Positions 1 to 8,874 of a stretch of DNA of 64,000 nt are shown piece after piece; position 1 is the first letter of the stretch, and the number at the start of each line of letters is the position of its first letter. Under the pieces are notes generated by a model. That model was not told the DNA's origin and ran no database searches. It saw nothing but the letters and a program-made list of their open reading frames with translations. Location: the NCBI RefSeq assembly GCF_037198285.1, contig NZ_CP147243.1, positions 2,348,422-2,412,421 of the forward strand. Direction: 5' to 3'. The position numbers and the translations under genes were made by a program. This stretch comes from Haladaptatus sp. DJG-WS-42. Its GTDB lineage: Archaea > Halobacteriota > Halobacteria > Halobacteriales > Halococcaceae.

Positions 1-19
1 TGACCTGTTTGACGTTCAT
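1..19 (-). CDS. possible start of a gene running off the left edge
   Basis: On the minus strand an ATG at 19-17 begins a frame reading MNVKQV before the window ends, with a GGAG four bases upstream. Only six codons are visible, so neither function nor reality can be tested. It is listed because it would read in the same direction as the AlaX gene immediately upstream of it. Confidence 0.25.
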
Positions 20-80
20 AGCTCCATTCGGGAAGCCCAGCGGGTATGCCTTCCGGGAATGTGCCCCCAGCGCGCACGCC

Positions 81-791
81 TCATTCGTGGAGCACGAATC
101 GGACCCGCTCGAAGCCTTTTCCCCGTGATTCTCGCCCCTGCATTTCGAACTCACCGATCACCTCAGTGTTCGCTACGTGCGTGCCCGCACACGCGGTTCG
201 GTCGTAACCTTCAATTTCCACGATGCGGAGTTGGTCGATGGATTTCGGGAGCAGGTCGATGCGCGTGCGCACGGGGTCGAGTTCTCGCTCTGCGGTCTCA
301 CGGTCTAACTCGTACCACGTCACCGGCCGCGCGTCTGCGATGAGTTCGTTCATCCGCGTAGTGATGTGCGCGAGGTCGGCTGCGGTGAAGCGGTCGTGTT
401 CGACGTCCATGCGGGCGTAGTCGGTGTAGAGTTGATTTCCGGTCGTCGGCGCGTCGAACGCTTCGATAAGCAGCGCAGACAGCAGGTGTTGGGCGGTGTG
501 ATAGCGCATGTGGGCATAGCGGCGCTCCCAGTCGAGGTCGCCTGTGACGGTCGTCCCCTCCTCGGGTGGGTCGCCCGCGAGCGTGTGGTAGATGGTGTCT
601 TTTTTCTGGACGTCCGTAACGCTCCATTCTGCGTCATCTGCGCGGAGCGTGCCGTGGTCTGCGGGTTGGCCACCACCTTCGGGGTAAAAGAGGGTTTCAG
701 CCAGCACGACGCGGTCGTCAACAACGCGTGAGACCGTTGTCTCAAACGAGCGCGCGGCGGTGTCGGTAAGATACGCTGGAGTCGTGTCCAT
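81..791 (-). CDS. alaX: AlaX-type alanyl-tRNA editing protein
   Basis: A free-standing trans-editing hydrolase that deacylates mischarged Ser-tRNA(Ala) or Gly-tRNA(Ala) in the cytoplasm. The 236-residue protein has the family's glycine motif FYPEGGGQP at 35-43 and the complete zinc site: HxxxH at 98-102 (HTAQH) and CxxxH at 201-205 (CAGTH). It lacks the synthetase catalytic domain of AlaRS, so it is the editing domain alone. I chose the ATG at 791 because the open frame upstream looks random and a TATA-like TTATTAAT lies at 811-818, about 25 nt before it, giving a leaderless mRNA. It is divergent from the HD-domain gene. Which AlaX subclass it belongs to cannot be told by eye. Confidence 0.93.
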   Translation of the reverse strand: MDTTPAYLTDTAARSFETTVSRVVDDRVVLAETLFYPEGGGQPADHGTLRADDAEWSVTDVQKKDTIYHTLAGDPPEEGTTVTGDLDWERRYAHMRYHTAQHLLSALLIEAFDAPTTGNQLYTDYARMDVEHDRFTAADLAHITTRMNELIADARPVTWYELDRETAERELDPVRTRIDLLPKSIDQLRIVEIEGYDRTACAGTHVANTEVIGEFEMQGRESRGKGFERVRFVLHE

Positions 792-904
792 ACTCGCTAG
801 TGGAGGCTTGTTATTAATCAATCGGGTTGTCGTAACGCTAAAGAGTGGTACATACGTTTTTCTACGTAACATGAACACATCACCAGCACTCCGGAGGCGA
901 TTCT

Positions 905-1585
905 GTGGGAGTTGAGATCCAGGAGTCACCCATCACGGACGAGGCGTTCGAGGAGATGAAGCAGTTTGTCTTTGATTATCTCCAAGCGTCCGTCCGCAAC
1001 GAAGACGAGGGTGGCCGAATGCGGTGGTACCCGTGGCACTCGGCGGAGTATCGATACAATCACATCCTGAACGTGGTTTCGATTGCGACGAAAATCGCTC
1101 GCCAAGAGGGGGCAAACGTGGACGTGACGCGCGTTGCGGCGTTGTTCCACGACGTTGCAAAGCTCGAAGCAGACCAAGAGATCCATGCAGAAGAAGGCGC
1201 TCGCGTTGCCCGCGCCTTCCTCGAATCGCACGGCGAGTACCCCGAGTCGTTCATCGCGCAGGTGTGCGATTCGATTACCGACCATTCGTATCAGGGTGAC
1301 CTCTCGAATCTGACGCTGGAAACCCAGTGTCTCATTGAAGCTGACCTGCTCGACAAAGTTGGCGCGAACGGTACCGCGCTCATGCTCCTGCGGATGGGCT
1401 ACGAGGCGCGCACGCACATGGACTCGGCCGAAATGGTCGGGCGCGTGCTCGAACGCGGCCGCGACGCCGCCCAGCGCGTCCAAAGCGACACTGCTCGCTC
1501 GATTGCCTTCGAACGCCTCAAGCGCGTCAAGTGGTTCCAAGAGTGGCTCGAAGGCGAGATTGACGAGATGGAAAGCGACCTGTAA
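905..1585 (+). CDS. HD-domain metal-dependent phosphohydrolase
   Basis: A 226-residue protein of the HD superfamily, probably a phosphohydrolase acting on nucleotides or another phosphate ester; the substrate is unknown. The metal-binding signature is clear: His residues at 45 and 53 in the first helix pair, the FHD doublet with His82-Asp83, and a later SITDHSY segment near 124-130. The GTG start at 905 is the first in-frame start before conserved sequence; this choice is uncertain by a few codons. It is transcribed away from alaX across about 110 bp and converges on the LysE gene. No partner gene specifies the substrate. Confidence 0.85.
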   Translation: MGVEIQESPITDEAFEEMKQFVFDYLQASVRNEDEGGRMRWYPWHSAEYRYNHILNVVSIATKIARQEGANVDVTRVAALFHDVAKLEADQEIHAEEGARVARAFLESHGEYPESFIAQVCDSITDHSYQGDLSNLTLETQCLIEADLLDKVGANGTALMLLRMGYEARTHMDSAEMVGRVLERGRDAAQRVQSDTARSIAFERLKRVKWFQEWLEGEIDEMESDL

Positions 1586-1616
1586 CTCGCAAACTCAGCC
1601 GTTCAACGGTTTTCGC

Positions 1617-2294
1617 TCACAAGAGCGTCGCCACCGCATCCGAGAGAAATAGGACACCGAACAGCGCGAGAATCCCCGCGCTCAGGTAGGCGACGACGGG
1701 CGCGACGGCGTCCATCCGTCGCTCGGCGGCGACGAGCGTGGCCGGGAAGCCACCGACCCAGAAGAGGATGCCGCCGAAAAAGCCCGCGAGGAGCAGCGTG
1801 CTTCCCGTTTCGACCACGAGTGACCCGCCTAACTGCTGGCCAATGTAGGGCAGCGGCGCGAACACGTCGATGGTGCCGGGTTGGAGGAGGCCAACACCAA
1901 TCGTGAGCCAGAACACGATTTGGTAGGGGTTCGTGAGCGCGAGGACGAACGCCTTTTTGAACCCATTTTGCTCGTCGTCGTGGCCGTCCCCGGTGAAGTT
2001 CTGTGTCGCGTTTTTGGCCGCGCCGTAGGCGAAATAGCACATCAAAAGACCGCCTGCGCCGACCATGACTCCACGGACGGTTGGATAGGTTTCGACGAAC
2101 GTAACCGCGCCGTAGAGGGCGAGAAGGAAGAACACCACGTCGGCCGTAAACGCACCGAGTCCGGCACGGACACCTGCGAGCCAACCGCGGAGAACGCTTT
2201 CCTCGGCGATAATGGCGTTCATCGGGCCGGGCGGTGCGGCAATCGCAAGACCGAAAATTCCGCCCGCAACGAGCGTAGAGAGCGCATTCAGCAT
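1617..2294 (-). CDS. LysE/RhtB family amino-acid exporter
   Basis: A 225-residue integral membrane protein with about six hydrophobic segments and the family hallmark near the end of helix 1 (PPGPMN, 21-26). Members export amino acids such as lysine, threonine or homoserine. It lies directly downstream of threonine synthase on the same strand, with 45 bp between stop and start, which fits export of a threonine-pathway amino acid, though this is inference from position. Its length is normal for the family (about 200-230). Confidence 0.88.
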   Translation of the reverse strand: MLNALSTLVAGGIFGLAIAAPPGPMNAIIAEESVLRGWLAGVRAGLGAFTADVVFFLLALYGAVTFVETYPTVRGVMVGAGGLLMCYFAYGAAKNATQNFTGDGHDDEQNGFKKAFVLALTNPYQIVFWLTIGVGLLQPGTIDVFAPLPYIGQQLGGSLVVETGSTLLLAGFFGGILFWVGGFPATLVAAERRMDAVAPVVAYLSAGILALFGVLFLSDAVATLL

Positions 2295-2339
2295 TGCCTG
2301 CCCATAGGGGCGAAACTGCGAAAAGGGTGGTGTTCTCAG

Positions 2340-3530
2340 TTAGAAGCCGAGGCCCATCAGGTGACTGCGGAGGATGTCGTCCTCCTTGTTTCCTGCGCCC
2401 GTGTTCATGAGCACGATGGTGTCGTCTTCGTCGAACTCGCCTTGGTCTGCGAGTTCCCACGCGCCGCTCGCGGCGGCCCCGCAGGTCGCACCCATTTCGA
2501 CGCCGGTCTGTTGGGCAACTGCGACGGCCGAATCGAGAATTTCGTCGTCGTCGGTGGCGACTGCGCCGCCGCCCGACTCACGGATTGCGTCGAGGATGAG
2601 CGGGCTTGCGCCGGGATTTGGAATCTCGATGCCGCCACAGATTGTGTCCGGAACCTCCCATGGCTCGTGGTGGTCTTTGCCTTCTTCGAAGGCTTTCACG
2701 ATTGGCGCACAGCCGGACGCTTGCGCGGCGTACATCGGCGGCAGGTCGTCGATGAGTCCCAACTCGCGGAACTCGGTCGCGGCTTTGTGCATTCCAACGA
2801 GACCGACACCGCCGCCGGTCGGGTAGAGAATGGCGTCCGGCACCTCCCACTCCAGTTGCTCGATAATCTCGTAGAGCATCGTCTTCTTGCCCTCGTGGCG
2901 GTAGGGCGTCTCGAAGGTGGCTGTCGAGTACCAGTCTTCGGCTTCCATCTCGCTTGTGTAGCGCTCGCTCGCGTCGTCGATGCGCCCTTCGACGACCGTC
3001 ATGTCGCCGCCGTGGACGTTGACCATCGCCTTGTTCACGAACGGCGAGCGAGAGGGGAGAAAGACGTGAGAGGCAAGGCCCGCACGGGCGGCGTAGGCGG
3101 CGGCTGACTGCCCAGCGTTCCCCGCAGAGGGGAGCGCGATGTCGGTCGCGCCGTGCTGAACGGCGGCGGTGACGGCGACGGCGTGGCCGCGGTCTTTGAA
3201 CGTCCCGGTCGGATTCCGGCCTTCGTCTTTGATGAGCACACGCCCGACGCCGAGGCTTTCGGCGAGTTCTGGCGCTTCGACGAGCGCTGTTGCGCCTTCG
3301 TCCATCGTGACGCTCGACGCGCGGGTAAAGGGGAGGAGTTCTTCGTAGCGCCACATCCCCGAGAACGGGCGCGATTCGAGTTCCTCGCGCGTGAGGTCGA
3401 TGGCGTCGTAGTCGTACGTTGCATCCAGAATCCCGCCGCAGTCGGGACAGCGGTGAGGGGCGTCCTCGGCGTCGAACGCCTCGTCACACTCTGTGCACGT
3501 GAGGCCGCGGAAGGCCGCAGTCGTCTCCAT
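2340..3530 (-). CDS. thrC: threonine synthase
   Basis: A PLP enzyme converting O-phosphohomoserine to threonine. The 396 residues start with a zinc-ribbon-like module (CxxC at 12-15 and 28-31), as in other archaeal ThrC proteins, followed by a fold-type II PLP domain. The PLP lysine is Lys112 in the TGTFKDR motif, and a GGGVGLVG phosphate-binding loop lies further on. The ATG at 3530 was preferred to the frame's upstream extension because the CxxC module begins nine residues later. It probably forms a transcription unit with the LysE-type exporter downstream. Confidence 0.95.
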   Translation of the reverse strand: METTAAFRGLTCTECDEAFDAEDAPHRCPDCGGILDATYDYDAIDLTREELESRPFSGMWRYEELLPFTRASSVTMDEGATALVEAPELAESLGVGRVLIKDEGRNPTGTFKDRGHAVAVTAAVQHGATDIALPSAGNAGQSAAAYAARAGLASHVFLPSRSPFVNKAMVNVHGGDMTVVEGRIDDASERYTSEMEAEDWYSTATFETPYRHEGKKTMLYEIIEQLEWEVPDAILYPTGGGVGLVGMHKAATEFRELGLIDDLPPMYAAQASGCAPIVKAFEEGKDHHEPWEVPDTICGGIEIPNPGASPLILDAIRESGGGAVATDDDEILDSAVAVAQQTGVEMGATCGAAASGAWELADQGEFDEDDTIVLMNTGAGNKEDDILRSHLMGLGF

Positions 3531-3614
3531 ACCTGTGTGTTCGAATGAATCGACTAATCGCTGTCTGTCTGGGCGCGCAACACGGTTTAGTGTCTCGCCT
3601 GCCAACAAATTCCC

Positions 3615-4871
3615 ATGACAAAAGTCGTGATACTCGGGGCCGGGCTCGCCGGGCTCGTCACCGCCCGCCGCCTCGCCGACGCCGGATTCGAGGTGCACGT
3701 CGTCGAACAACAGGACACTGTTGGCGGCCGCGTCCAGACCATCGAGAAAGACGGCTTCACCGTAGACCGCGGCTTTCAGGTGTTGTTCACCGCCTACCCC
3801 GCCGCCCGGCGCGAACTCGACTTCGACGCGCTCGACCTCCATGCCTTCTCCCCGGGCGCGACAATTGCCCGCCCTGGCCACCGCGCGACGCTCGCAGACC
3901 CGTTCAAGAATCCCGGTGACTTGACCGAGTCGCTGTTCAACCGCGAGGTGACCCTGCGCGACAAAGCACGCGTGTTGAAACTCCGCCGCAAGCTCACAGC
4001 CAAAGACCCAGAGACGTTCTTCGACGGAGAAGACCAGTCAATCGAAGACGCACTGCGTGAACGCGGCTTCTCGCAGGACTTCATCGACAACTTCGCCGCC
4101 CCCTTCTACGGCGGTATCACGCTCGACCGGTCGCTTTCGACCTCCGCGGCGGTGTTCGACTACACCTTCAGCATGCTCGCAACGGGCGATACAGTGGTTC
4201 CCAAACAGGGGATGGGCGCAATCGCAGACCAACTCGCAGACCGCGCCCGACTCGCCGGAGCCGAACTCAGCCTTGCAACGCACGCTGTTGGTGTTTTCGG
4301 CGGCGACTCACCGACGGTCGAATTGGCGGAACAAACCCTCGACGCAGACGTGGTCGTTGTCGCAACCGACCCGAAATCCGCCAGCGAGCTAACCGGGAGT
4401 TCGGGTATTCCAACGCACGCCCAGTCCTGTGTCACCCAGTACTACTCACTGTCGGTGCCGCTCGAAACTCATCGGCGACTCGTACTCAACGCGACCGACG
4501 AGGGGCCAAACCACGTCGCACCGCTCTCTGCGGTCTGTCCGAACTATGCCCCAAGCGGCGAACACCTCGTGAGCGCGACGTATCTCGGTCTGCCTGACGA
4601 AACGGACGCCGCCCTCACCGAGCAGACGCGCGATGCCCTCGCGTCGTGGTTCCCCGAACAGTCCTTCGGGAGCCTTCGCCACATCCACACAGACCGCATC
4701 GAGTTCGCGCAGTTCAGCCAACCGCCGGGCATCCACGCCCGCCTGCCTGACGTGCGCGACGGCGGCGAGAACGTCTACCTCGCAGGAGATTACACGCAGT
4801 GGTCATCGATTCAGGGCGCATTGAAAAGCGGTCGCATGGCCGCGGAAGCGGTGATTGCAGACCACAGATAG
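3615..4871 (+). CDS. FAD-dependent amine oxidase/desaturase-like oxidoreductase
   Basis: A 418-residue flavoprotein with an N-terminal Rossmann loop (GAGLAGLVTA, from residue 8), the VGGRVQT motif around 36-42 and a C-terminal FAD segment (VYLAGDYTQWSSIQGAL). This is the pattern of the phytoene desaturase / protoporphyrinogen oxidase / amine oxidase superfamily. The substrate is not evident and no carotenoid gene is adjacent, so I leave the specific reaction open. It is divergent from thrC with 84 bp between starts. The next gene (5008) follows a 136-bp gap that carries that gene's own operators. Confidence 0.85.
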   Translation: MTKVVILGAGLAGLVTARRLADAGFEVHVVEQQDTVGGRVQTIEKDGFTVDRGFQVLFTAYPAARRELDFDALDLHAFSPGATIARPGHRATLADPFKNPGDLTESLFNREVTLRDKARVLKLRRKLTAKDPETFFDGEDQSIEDALRERGFSQDFIDNFAAPFYGGITLDRSLSTSAAVFDYTFSMLATGDTVVPKQGMGAIADQLADRARLAGAELSLATHAVGVFGGDSPTVELAEQTLDADVVVVATDPKSASELTGSSGIPTHAQSCVTQYYSLSVPLETHRRLVLNATDEGPNHVAPLSAVCPNYAPSGEHLVSATYLGLPDETDAALTEQTRDALASWFPEQSFGSLRHIHTDRIEFAQFSQPPGIHARLPDVRDGGENVYLAGDYTQWSSIQGALKSGRMAAEAVIADHR

Positions 4872-4898
4872 CGAACACCCGTCCAGTAAGGCAACAAC

Positions 4899-4984
4899 TA
4901 CTGACAGCTGTACCCGTGTTGTCCCTCCTCGTCACCTTAGCGACGAATAGACCCATCGCCGTACAGCTGTCAGTACAATTTATA
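4899..4984 (+). promoter_or_regulatory. paired inverted operators and TATA box of the 5008 regulator gene
   Basis: A 15-base element, TACTGACAGCTGTAC, at 4899-4913 recurs as its exact reverse complement at 4961-4975, 47 bases later. Each copy contains the 8-bp palindrome ACAGCTGT. The second copy ends three bases before the TATA box TTTATA (4979-4984), which is 26 nt before the ATG at 5008, so the transcript should be leaderless. A protein bound to the proximal copy would cover the BRE/TATA region. Two inverted sites with such spacing suggest looping or cooperative binding, most simply autoregulation by the product of 5008. Confidence 0.8.
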
Positions 4985-5007
4985 GCCCTCCGTCCGTAGG
5001 AGATGGC

Positions 5008-5784
5008 ATGGCGGATGTTCTCGAAAACAAGCGCGCCGCAACACGGTTTCGCATCCTCGTCGAAATCGCAGATCGACAACCAGCCGTGAGCCAAGGCGAG
5101 ATTGCCGCGGCCGTTGGCGTGACGAGTCAGGCAGTGAGTGAGTACATTCGTGACCTCGTGTCAGAAGGCCTCGTTCGCAAAGAGGGGCGGTCGCGCTATC
5201 GCGTGACCAAAGAAGGCGTCGACTGGTTGTTTCAGGCCGCGACCGACGTGCGCAGATTCGCAGAACACGTCACCGACGACGTGCTCGGCAACGTGGGTGA
5301 AGACGCCGCAATCGCCACCGATTCGGTCGAAGCAGGCGAGACGGTGACGCTCTCGATTGTCGATGGCCTCCTTCATGCGACCCCCGGCGACGACGGCCCA
5401 GCAACCGGCGTGGCGACGACGATGGCCGAAGGAGGCAAGGTCGTCGGCGTCACCGGCTTCTCGGGCGTTATCGACTTAGAACCCGGCGTCGTCACCGTCT
5501 ATCAAGTGCCACCCATCCGCGCGGGAACCGAAAGTGTGGACTTAGAAACGCTCGCAAAGGCGTGTGAAGGTGCCGACCTCGTGGCCGCGATGGGCGTCGA
5601 AGCGGTTGGCACGCTCCGCAGCCTCTCGCTCACGCCGGACACGATTTTCGCCGCCGGAGAAGTCGCCGCAGATGCCGCGAGCCGTGGGCTCGATGTCGTC
5701 GTCGTCACAACCGTCGATACCGCCGGGCGCGTCACCGATGCGCTCCGGGATTCCGGCCTCGCCTACGAAGTCGCAGACCTCTAA
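5008..5784 (+). CDS. winged-helix transcriptional regulator with a C-terminal sensor domain (DUF7839-like)
   Basis: A 258-residue DNA-binding protein. Residues about 10-70 form a winged helix-turn-helix with recognition helix VTSQAVSEYIRDL, a classical MarR/ArsR-like signature. The remaining 180 residues are an alpha/beta domain rich in small residues (for example GVTGFSGVID and DVVVVTTVDTAG) that I connect, from memory, with the DUF7839 family. No effector-binding residues can be named. The perfect inverted repeats in its promoter suggest that it represses itself. It converges with the J-domain gene, the stop codons overlapping by 4 nt. Confidence 0.85.
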   Translation: MADVLENKRAATRFRILVEIADRQPAVSQGEIAAAVGVTSQAVSEYIRDLVSEGLVRKEGRSRYRVTKEGVDWLFQAATDVRRFAEHVTDDVLGNVGEDAAIATDSVEAGETVTLSIVDGLLHATPGDDGPATGVATTMAEGGKVVGVTGFSGVIDLEPGVVTVYQVPPIRAGTESVDLETLAKACEGADLVAAMGVEAVGTLRSLSLTPDTIFAAGEVAADAASRGLDVVVVTTVDTAGRVTDALRDSGLAYEVADL

Positions 5785-6416
5785 TTGGCGCGTTTTTTCG
5801 CCGTCGTGTAGGCTTCCCGGACGCGCGTAAACGTCTCGTAGTCGCCGCCGTGGTCTGGGTGAACCTCTTTGATGCGCTTTCTGTAAGCCTGTTTCAACTC
5901 GTTGCTGCTCGCGGTTTTCGGCACGCCAAGCACGGCGAACGCCATGCTCGTCGCATCCGGCGTGCCGTCCGTGATTTCGATGTCCGGTGTCTCGAAGGGC
6001 AAGCGTCCGGCGAGGTGAAAGCCCGGCATCTCGTGTTCGACGAGGACCGCGTAGGTCGGTGAGCGTTCGATGCGGTAGTAGGCCCGCGCGTCGAACGTAA
6101 TCGCTACGTCGCGCATTGGGAGATAAAATGCCACGTTCTGGCCTTCGACGAAGTGATTTTCCGCAAACGGCTCGTTGATGGTTCGCAAAAACTCGCGGAT
6201 TTCGGCGCGCCTGCGCTCGTCACCGCTCCACACCTGCCTCGGGTCTATTGGTGCGGTTGGGTACAACCGCTCGCCGACGATGAAGGTAGCCGCAATGGCG
6301 ACAGAAAACGCCATGCCAAGGGCCACTCCAAGGACGAGCCAGTCGGGCAACACCGCCAACAGCTCACCAATCACACCGGTGTCTTCGCGCGCGACGACTA
6401 TGAACCGTGTGGGCAC
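5781..6416 (-). CDS. membrane-anchored J-domain (DnaJ-like) protein
   Basis: A 211-residue protein with one N-terminal membrane segment (about 22-46), a middle domain of unknown type (about 60-145) and a C-terminal J domain (about 157-210) containing the HPD tripeptide at 186-188 within VHPDHGGD. J domains stimulate Hsp70 (DnaK) ATPase activity; the HPD is intact. The topology is unusual because the J domain is C-terminal and tethered to the membrane, without the Gly/Phe region or zinc fingers of DnaJ. This suggests recruitment of Hsp70 to the membrane surface. No DnaK gene is in the window. Confidence 0.85.
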   Translation of the reverse strand: MPTRFIVVAREDTGVIGELLAVLPDWLVLGVALGMAFSVAIAATFIVGERLYPTAPIDPRQVWSGDERRRAEIREFLRTINEPFAENHFVEGQNVAFYLPMRDVAITFDARAYYRIERSPTYAVLVEHEMPGFHLAGRLPFETPDIEITDGTPDATSMAFAVLGVPKTASSNELKQAYRKRIKEVHPDHGGDYETFTRVREAYTTAKKRAN

Positions 6417-6491
6417 TGCGCAAGATGCGAGTGCGGTCGCTGTCGGCTGTCTGAAACCAGCGTCCGTTCGCCGTGAAAAAACGAGCGTCGG

Positions 6492-7241
6492 CTAGCCGAT
6501 GTAGCGCAGGTCTTCGTCCGTTGCGGTCGTGCCCTGTTCCATCTCTTTGATTTTCCCCATCACGTCCTCCATCTCGTCTGCGCGCTCTTCTAAGTCCTCG
6601 TAGTCGAGTTCGACCGAGAGCACTGATTCGAGGACTTTGAGCACGGCCTGTGCGCTTTTCGGGTCAACGAGGTAGCCGCTGGTCTCGCCCATCAGACAGG
6701 CAGCGGGAATCCCACGGCGCTGACCAAGACCGAGCATGAGGCCGCTCACGCCGACAATGCCACCAGCGGGTTCGTCCTCACGGAACTCAACGTTGAGTTC
6801 TTCGAGCGATGTGACGAGGTCTTCGTTCGTCGCCGCGCCGAGGACGGCGTACTCCTCGATGAGTTCGCCGGTCGGCACGCCGCCGAGCGCGTAGATTTCT
6901 GCGACACCGAACGCTTCTGCGATGTCTAAGAAGGCGTTGGTCAGCCGGTAGTGGCCGGCGTTGTCCTGTGCCTGATGGTCGCCTGTGAGCACGAGCAAGT
7001 CCTGCTCGTCACGTTCGATGGCGTGGACCTCGGCGCAGGTGAGTTCTGCAATCCCGTCTTCGAGGGTTACCTGTGGTGGGAAGTGTTCTGAGTAGATGCG
7101 GCGTACCAACTCGCTGTCCAGTTGTTCCACGAGGTACTCTGCGGCTAGTTTTCCAACGTGCCCGACACCCGGAAGCCCCTCGACCAAAATGGGGTCAGAG
7201 AGGTCTGGGTCTGCGAAAACCTCGATATCAAACTCGTCCAT
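6492..7241 (-). CDS. PAC2 family proteasome-assembly-chaperone-like protein
   Basis: A 249-residue member of the PAC2/DUF75 family, recognised by the opening LVEGLPGVGHVGKLAAEYL and the later GGVPTGE and GVSGLMLGLG segments. Archaeal homologues have been proposed to act in proteasome assembly, but their role is not established. The C-terminal 40 residues are acidic and probably coiled-coil. It is the last gene of the rpl44e operon, six bases after nop10, an arrangement typical of euryarchaea that places it with translation and ribosome biogenesis genes. Confidence 0.93.
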   Translation of the reverse strand: MDEFDIEVFADPDLSDPILVEGLPGVGHVGKLAAEYLVEQLDSELVRRIYSEHFPPQVTLEDGIAELTCAEVHAIERDEQDLLVLTGDHQAQDNAGHYRLTNAFLDIAEAFGVAEIYALGGVPTGELIEEYAVLGAATNEDLVTSLEELNVEFREDEPAGGIVGVSGLMLGLGQRRGIPAACLMGETSGYLVDPKSAQAVLKVLESVLSVELDYEDLEERADEMEDVMGKIKEMEQGTTATDEDLRYIG

Positions 7242-7247
7242 ATGGCC

Positions 7248-7430
7248 CTACTCGTGTTCTCGGCGCTTAAGTGCGCGTCGGTACTCCCCGTAGGGGTCTT
7301 CGGGGTTGAACTTCGCCGGGGCTGAGTTTATGGCCTCAGCTCCACACTGTGGGCAGGTCGAAGAAAGCGTGTACACCGGGCGGTCGTGTGCCGCTGCACT
7401 CGCCGAACACACCCGGATGTCTGATTTCAT
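7248..7430 (-). CDS. nop10: H/ACA ribonucleoprotein subunit Nop10
   Basis: A 60-residue Nop10, the small subunit of the archaeal H/ACA RNP that guides pseudouridylation of rRNA with Cbf5, Gar1 and L7Ae. It carries a short zinc module (Cys8, then CPQCG at 25-29) and the conserved linker [19 protein letters not shown]. Its ATG overlaps the stop of the aIF2-alpha gene by 4 nt, so the two are translationally coupled. The length equals the family norm. Confidence 0.95.
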   Translation of the reverse strand: MKSDIRVCSASAAAHDRPVYTLSSTCPQCGAEAINSAPAKFNPEDPYGEYRRALKRREHE

Positions 7431-8227
7431 TCGTCGTCTTCGTGGCGCTCGCGGTGGTAGAGCGCAGAGCCGCCGTTTGCTTCGATGGAGTCGGCTGCTC
7501 GTTCGGCGCTCGATTCGAGCGCGTCCTCTGCAAGCTTGTAGTCGGGGGCCTTCACCTTGATGCGGTATTCGGGCGACCCAACGTAACTGACAGAGAGTTC
7601 GATGTCGTCTGAAAGGTCGTCGTCGCTTCCGGCGGCCTTGAGGGCTTCTTTGATGACATCCACGCCGTCCGGTGCCGGACAGCGCAGGTCGATGTAGCCC
7701 GTGACGTTCACGTACGGCACGGAAACGTTCTCACGGGCGGATTCGACGATGGCGCTGACCTCGTCGTCGTCTAAGCCCGTGTCTTCTAAGGCTTCTGCGC
7801 CGTGAATCGCGGCGGCCTCGAATCCGGCGTACAGACTACCGTACTCATCGAGCAGTTCGTTTGCGATGGCGGCGTACTCATCGTCGGCGATGTCTTCGCC
7901 AAAGGCAATGAGCATCCACTTATCGGCCTTCTGCTCGTTTTTCCAGTCTTGAATCTTGTCTTTGCGCTGGTGGTCGTTTACGTCCTTGATGGAGAGGTCG
8001 ATCTGTTGGGAGCTTTCGTCTACCGAAAGCACCTTGCAGACGACGGTTTGTCCCTCGCGGACGTGGTCACGAACGTTCTTGATCCATCCGCTGGCCACCT
8101 CGCTGATGTGGACGAGTCCGCGCTTATCGTCGTACTCTTGGAGGTCGATGAACACACCGAAGTTTTCGATGTCTTCGACCTTTCCGACGACGAGTTCGCC
8201 CGGCTCGGGCCAGCCGCTGTATTTCAT
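7427..8227 (-). CDS. translation initiation factor aIF2, alpha subunit
   Basis: A 266-residue alpha subunit of the heterotrimeric factor that delivers initiator Met-tRNA to the small ribosomal subunit. Residues about 8-85 form an S1 RNA-binding domain ([20 protein letters not shown], then [13 protein letters not shown]), followed by the helical domain and the C-terminal alpha/beta domain. The start overlaps the stop of rps27e (GTGA/ATGA type, 4 nt). This gene order, L44e-S27e-aIF2a-Nop10, is standard in euryarchaea. The beta and gamma subunits are not in the window. Confidence 0.96.
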   Translation of the reverse strand: MKYSGWPEPGELVVGKVEDIENFGVFIDLQEYDDKRGLVHISEVASGWIKNVRDHVREGQTVVCKVLSVDESSQQIDLSIKDVNDHQRKDKIQDWKNEQKADKWMLIAFGEDIADDEYAAIANELLDEYGSLYAGFEAAAIHGAEALEDTGLDDDEVSAIVESARENVSVPYVNVTGYIDLRCPAPDGVDVIKEALKAAGSDDDLSDDIELSVSYVGSPEYRIKVKAPDYKLAEDALESSAERAADSIEANGGSALYHRERHEDDE

Positions 8228-8397
8228 CGTGACTCGACGACCTCTGTAACCTCACCCTCGATGGCCGCTTTGCCGCCGGTTGGGCGGGCGAGCGTGTGCC
8301 CGCAAACGGCGCACGCAACCTCGGTGGCCGCGCGTTCGAAGAGGGTCTGTTCGTTCTCACAATCTGCGCATTTGACGGTGATGAAAGAGCCTGCCAT
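8224..8397 (-). CDS. rps27e: 30S ribosomal protein S27e
   Basis: A 57-residue zinc-ribbon ribosomal protein with ligands Cys10, Cys13, Cys29 and Cys32 (CADC and CAVC). The ATG at 8397 begins [10 protein letters not shown], the expected N-terminus; the longer open frame upstream is the antisense-like extension through rpl44e. It lies 4 bp after the rpl44e stop and overlaps the next gene by 4 bp, so it is part of one tight operon. Confidence 0.95.
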   Translation of the reverse strand: MAGSFITVKCADCENEQTLFERAATEVACAVCGHTLARPTGGKAAIEGEVTEVVESR

Positions 8398-8401
8398 GAG
8401 A

Positions 8402-8683
8402 TTACTCCTGGAACTCAAGCTTGCCTGCGCGCCAGCCAGCGCGGAGGTGGGCTTTGCCGCAGTCGCTGCAGCGGTATTTGAGGTTCGTCTTCTTCGTTGG
8501 CTTGTCGCCACCGGGAACCTTCGAGAACTTACCGGCGTTACCAATCGTGGCTTTGCCACGGGCACGCTGGCGGTCGATCCACTTCATCCCGGTCTCGCGA
8601 CCGCGGCGAACTTTCTCGACTTCGTGTTCGTGATGCGTTTGGCAATGCGGACAGTACGTATTGAAGCGTCGTGGCATCTGCAT
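8402..8683 (-). CDS. rpl44e: 50S ribosomal protein L44e
   Basis: A 93-residue zinc-binding ribosomal protein of the large subunit's E-site region. It has CPHC at 11-14 and CSDC around 72-75, plus the basic centre typical of L44e. I kept the start MQMPRRF at 8683; MPRRF two codons later is equally possible. A TATA-like TTTTAA (minus strand, 8719-8724) precedes it by about 38 nt and should serve the whole operon down to the PAC2 gene at 6492. Confidence 0.95.
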   Translation of the reverse strand: MQMPRRFNTYCPHCQTHHEHEVEKVRRGRETGMKWIDRQRARGKATIGNAGKFSKVPGGDKPTKKTNLKYRCSDCGKAHLRAGWRAGKLEFQE

Positions 8684-8874
8684 AGCTAATCCCTTATTCT
8701 GGCGTAACGTGCCACGCCTTAAAACGCATTTGGTTTAGCCGTGTCTCACGCGCGGCGCGTCGGCGTCCCCTACGGAGGTCTGCGCGGCGTTCTCCGACAC
8801 ACGTTGACAAACACACCAGACGAATTTTGGTTCGGCAGTAACCGCGTACTCGCTGCGCTGGCTCCGCAACGCTC

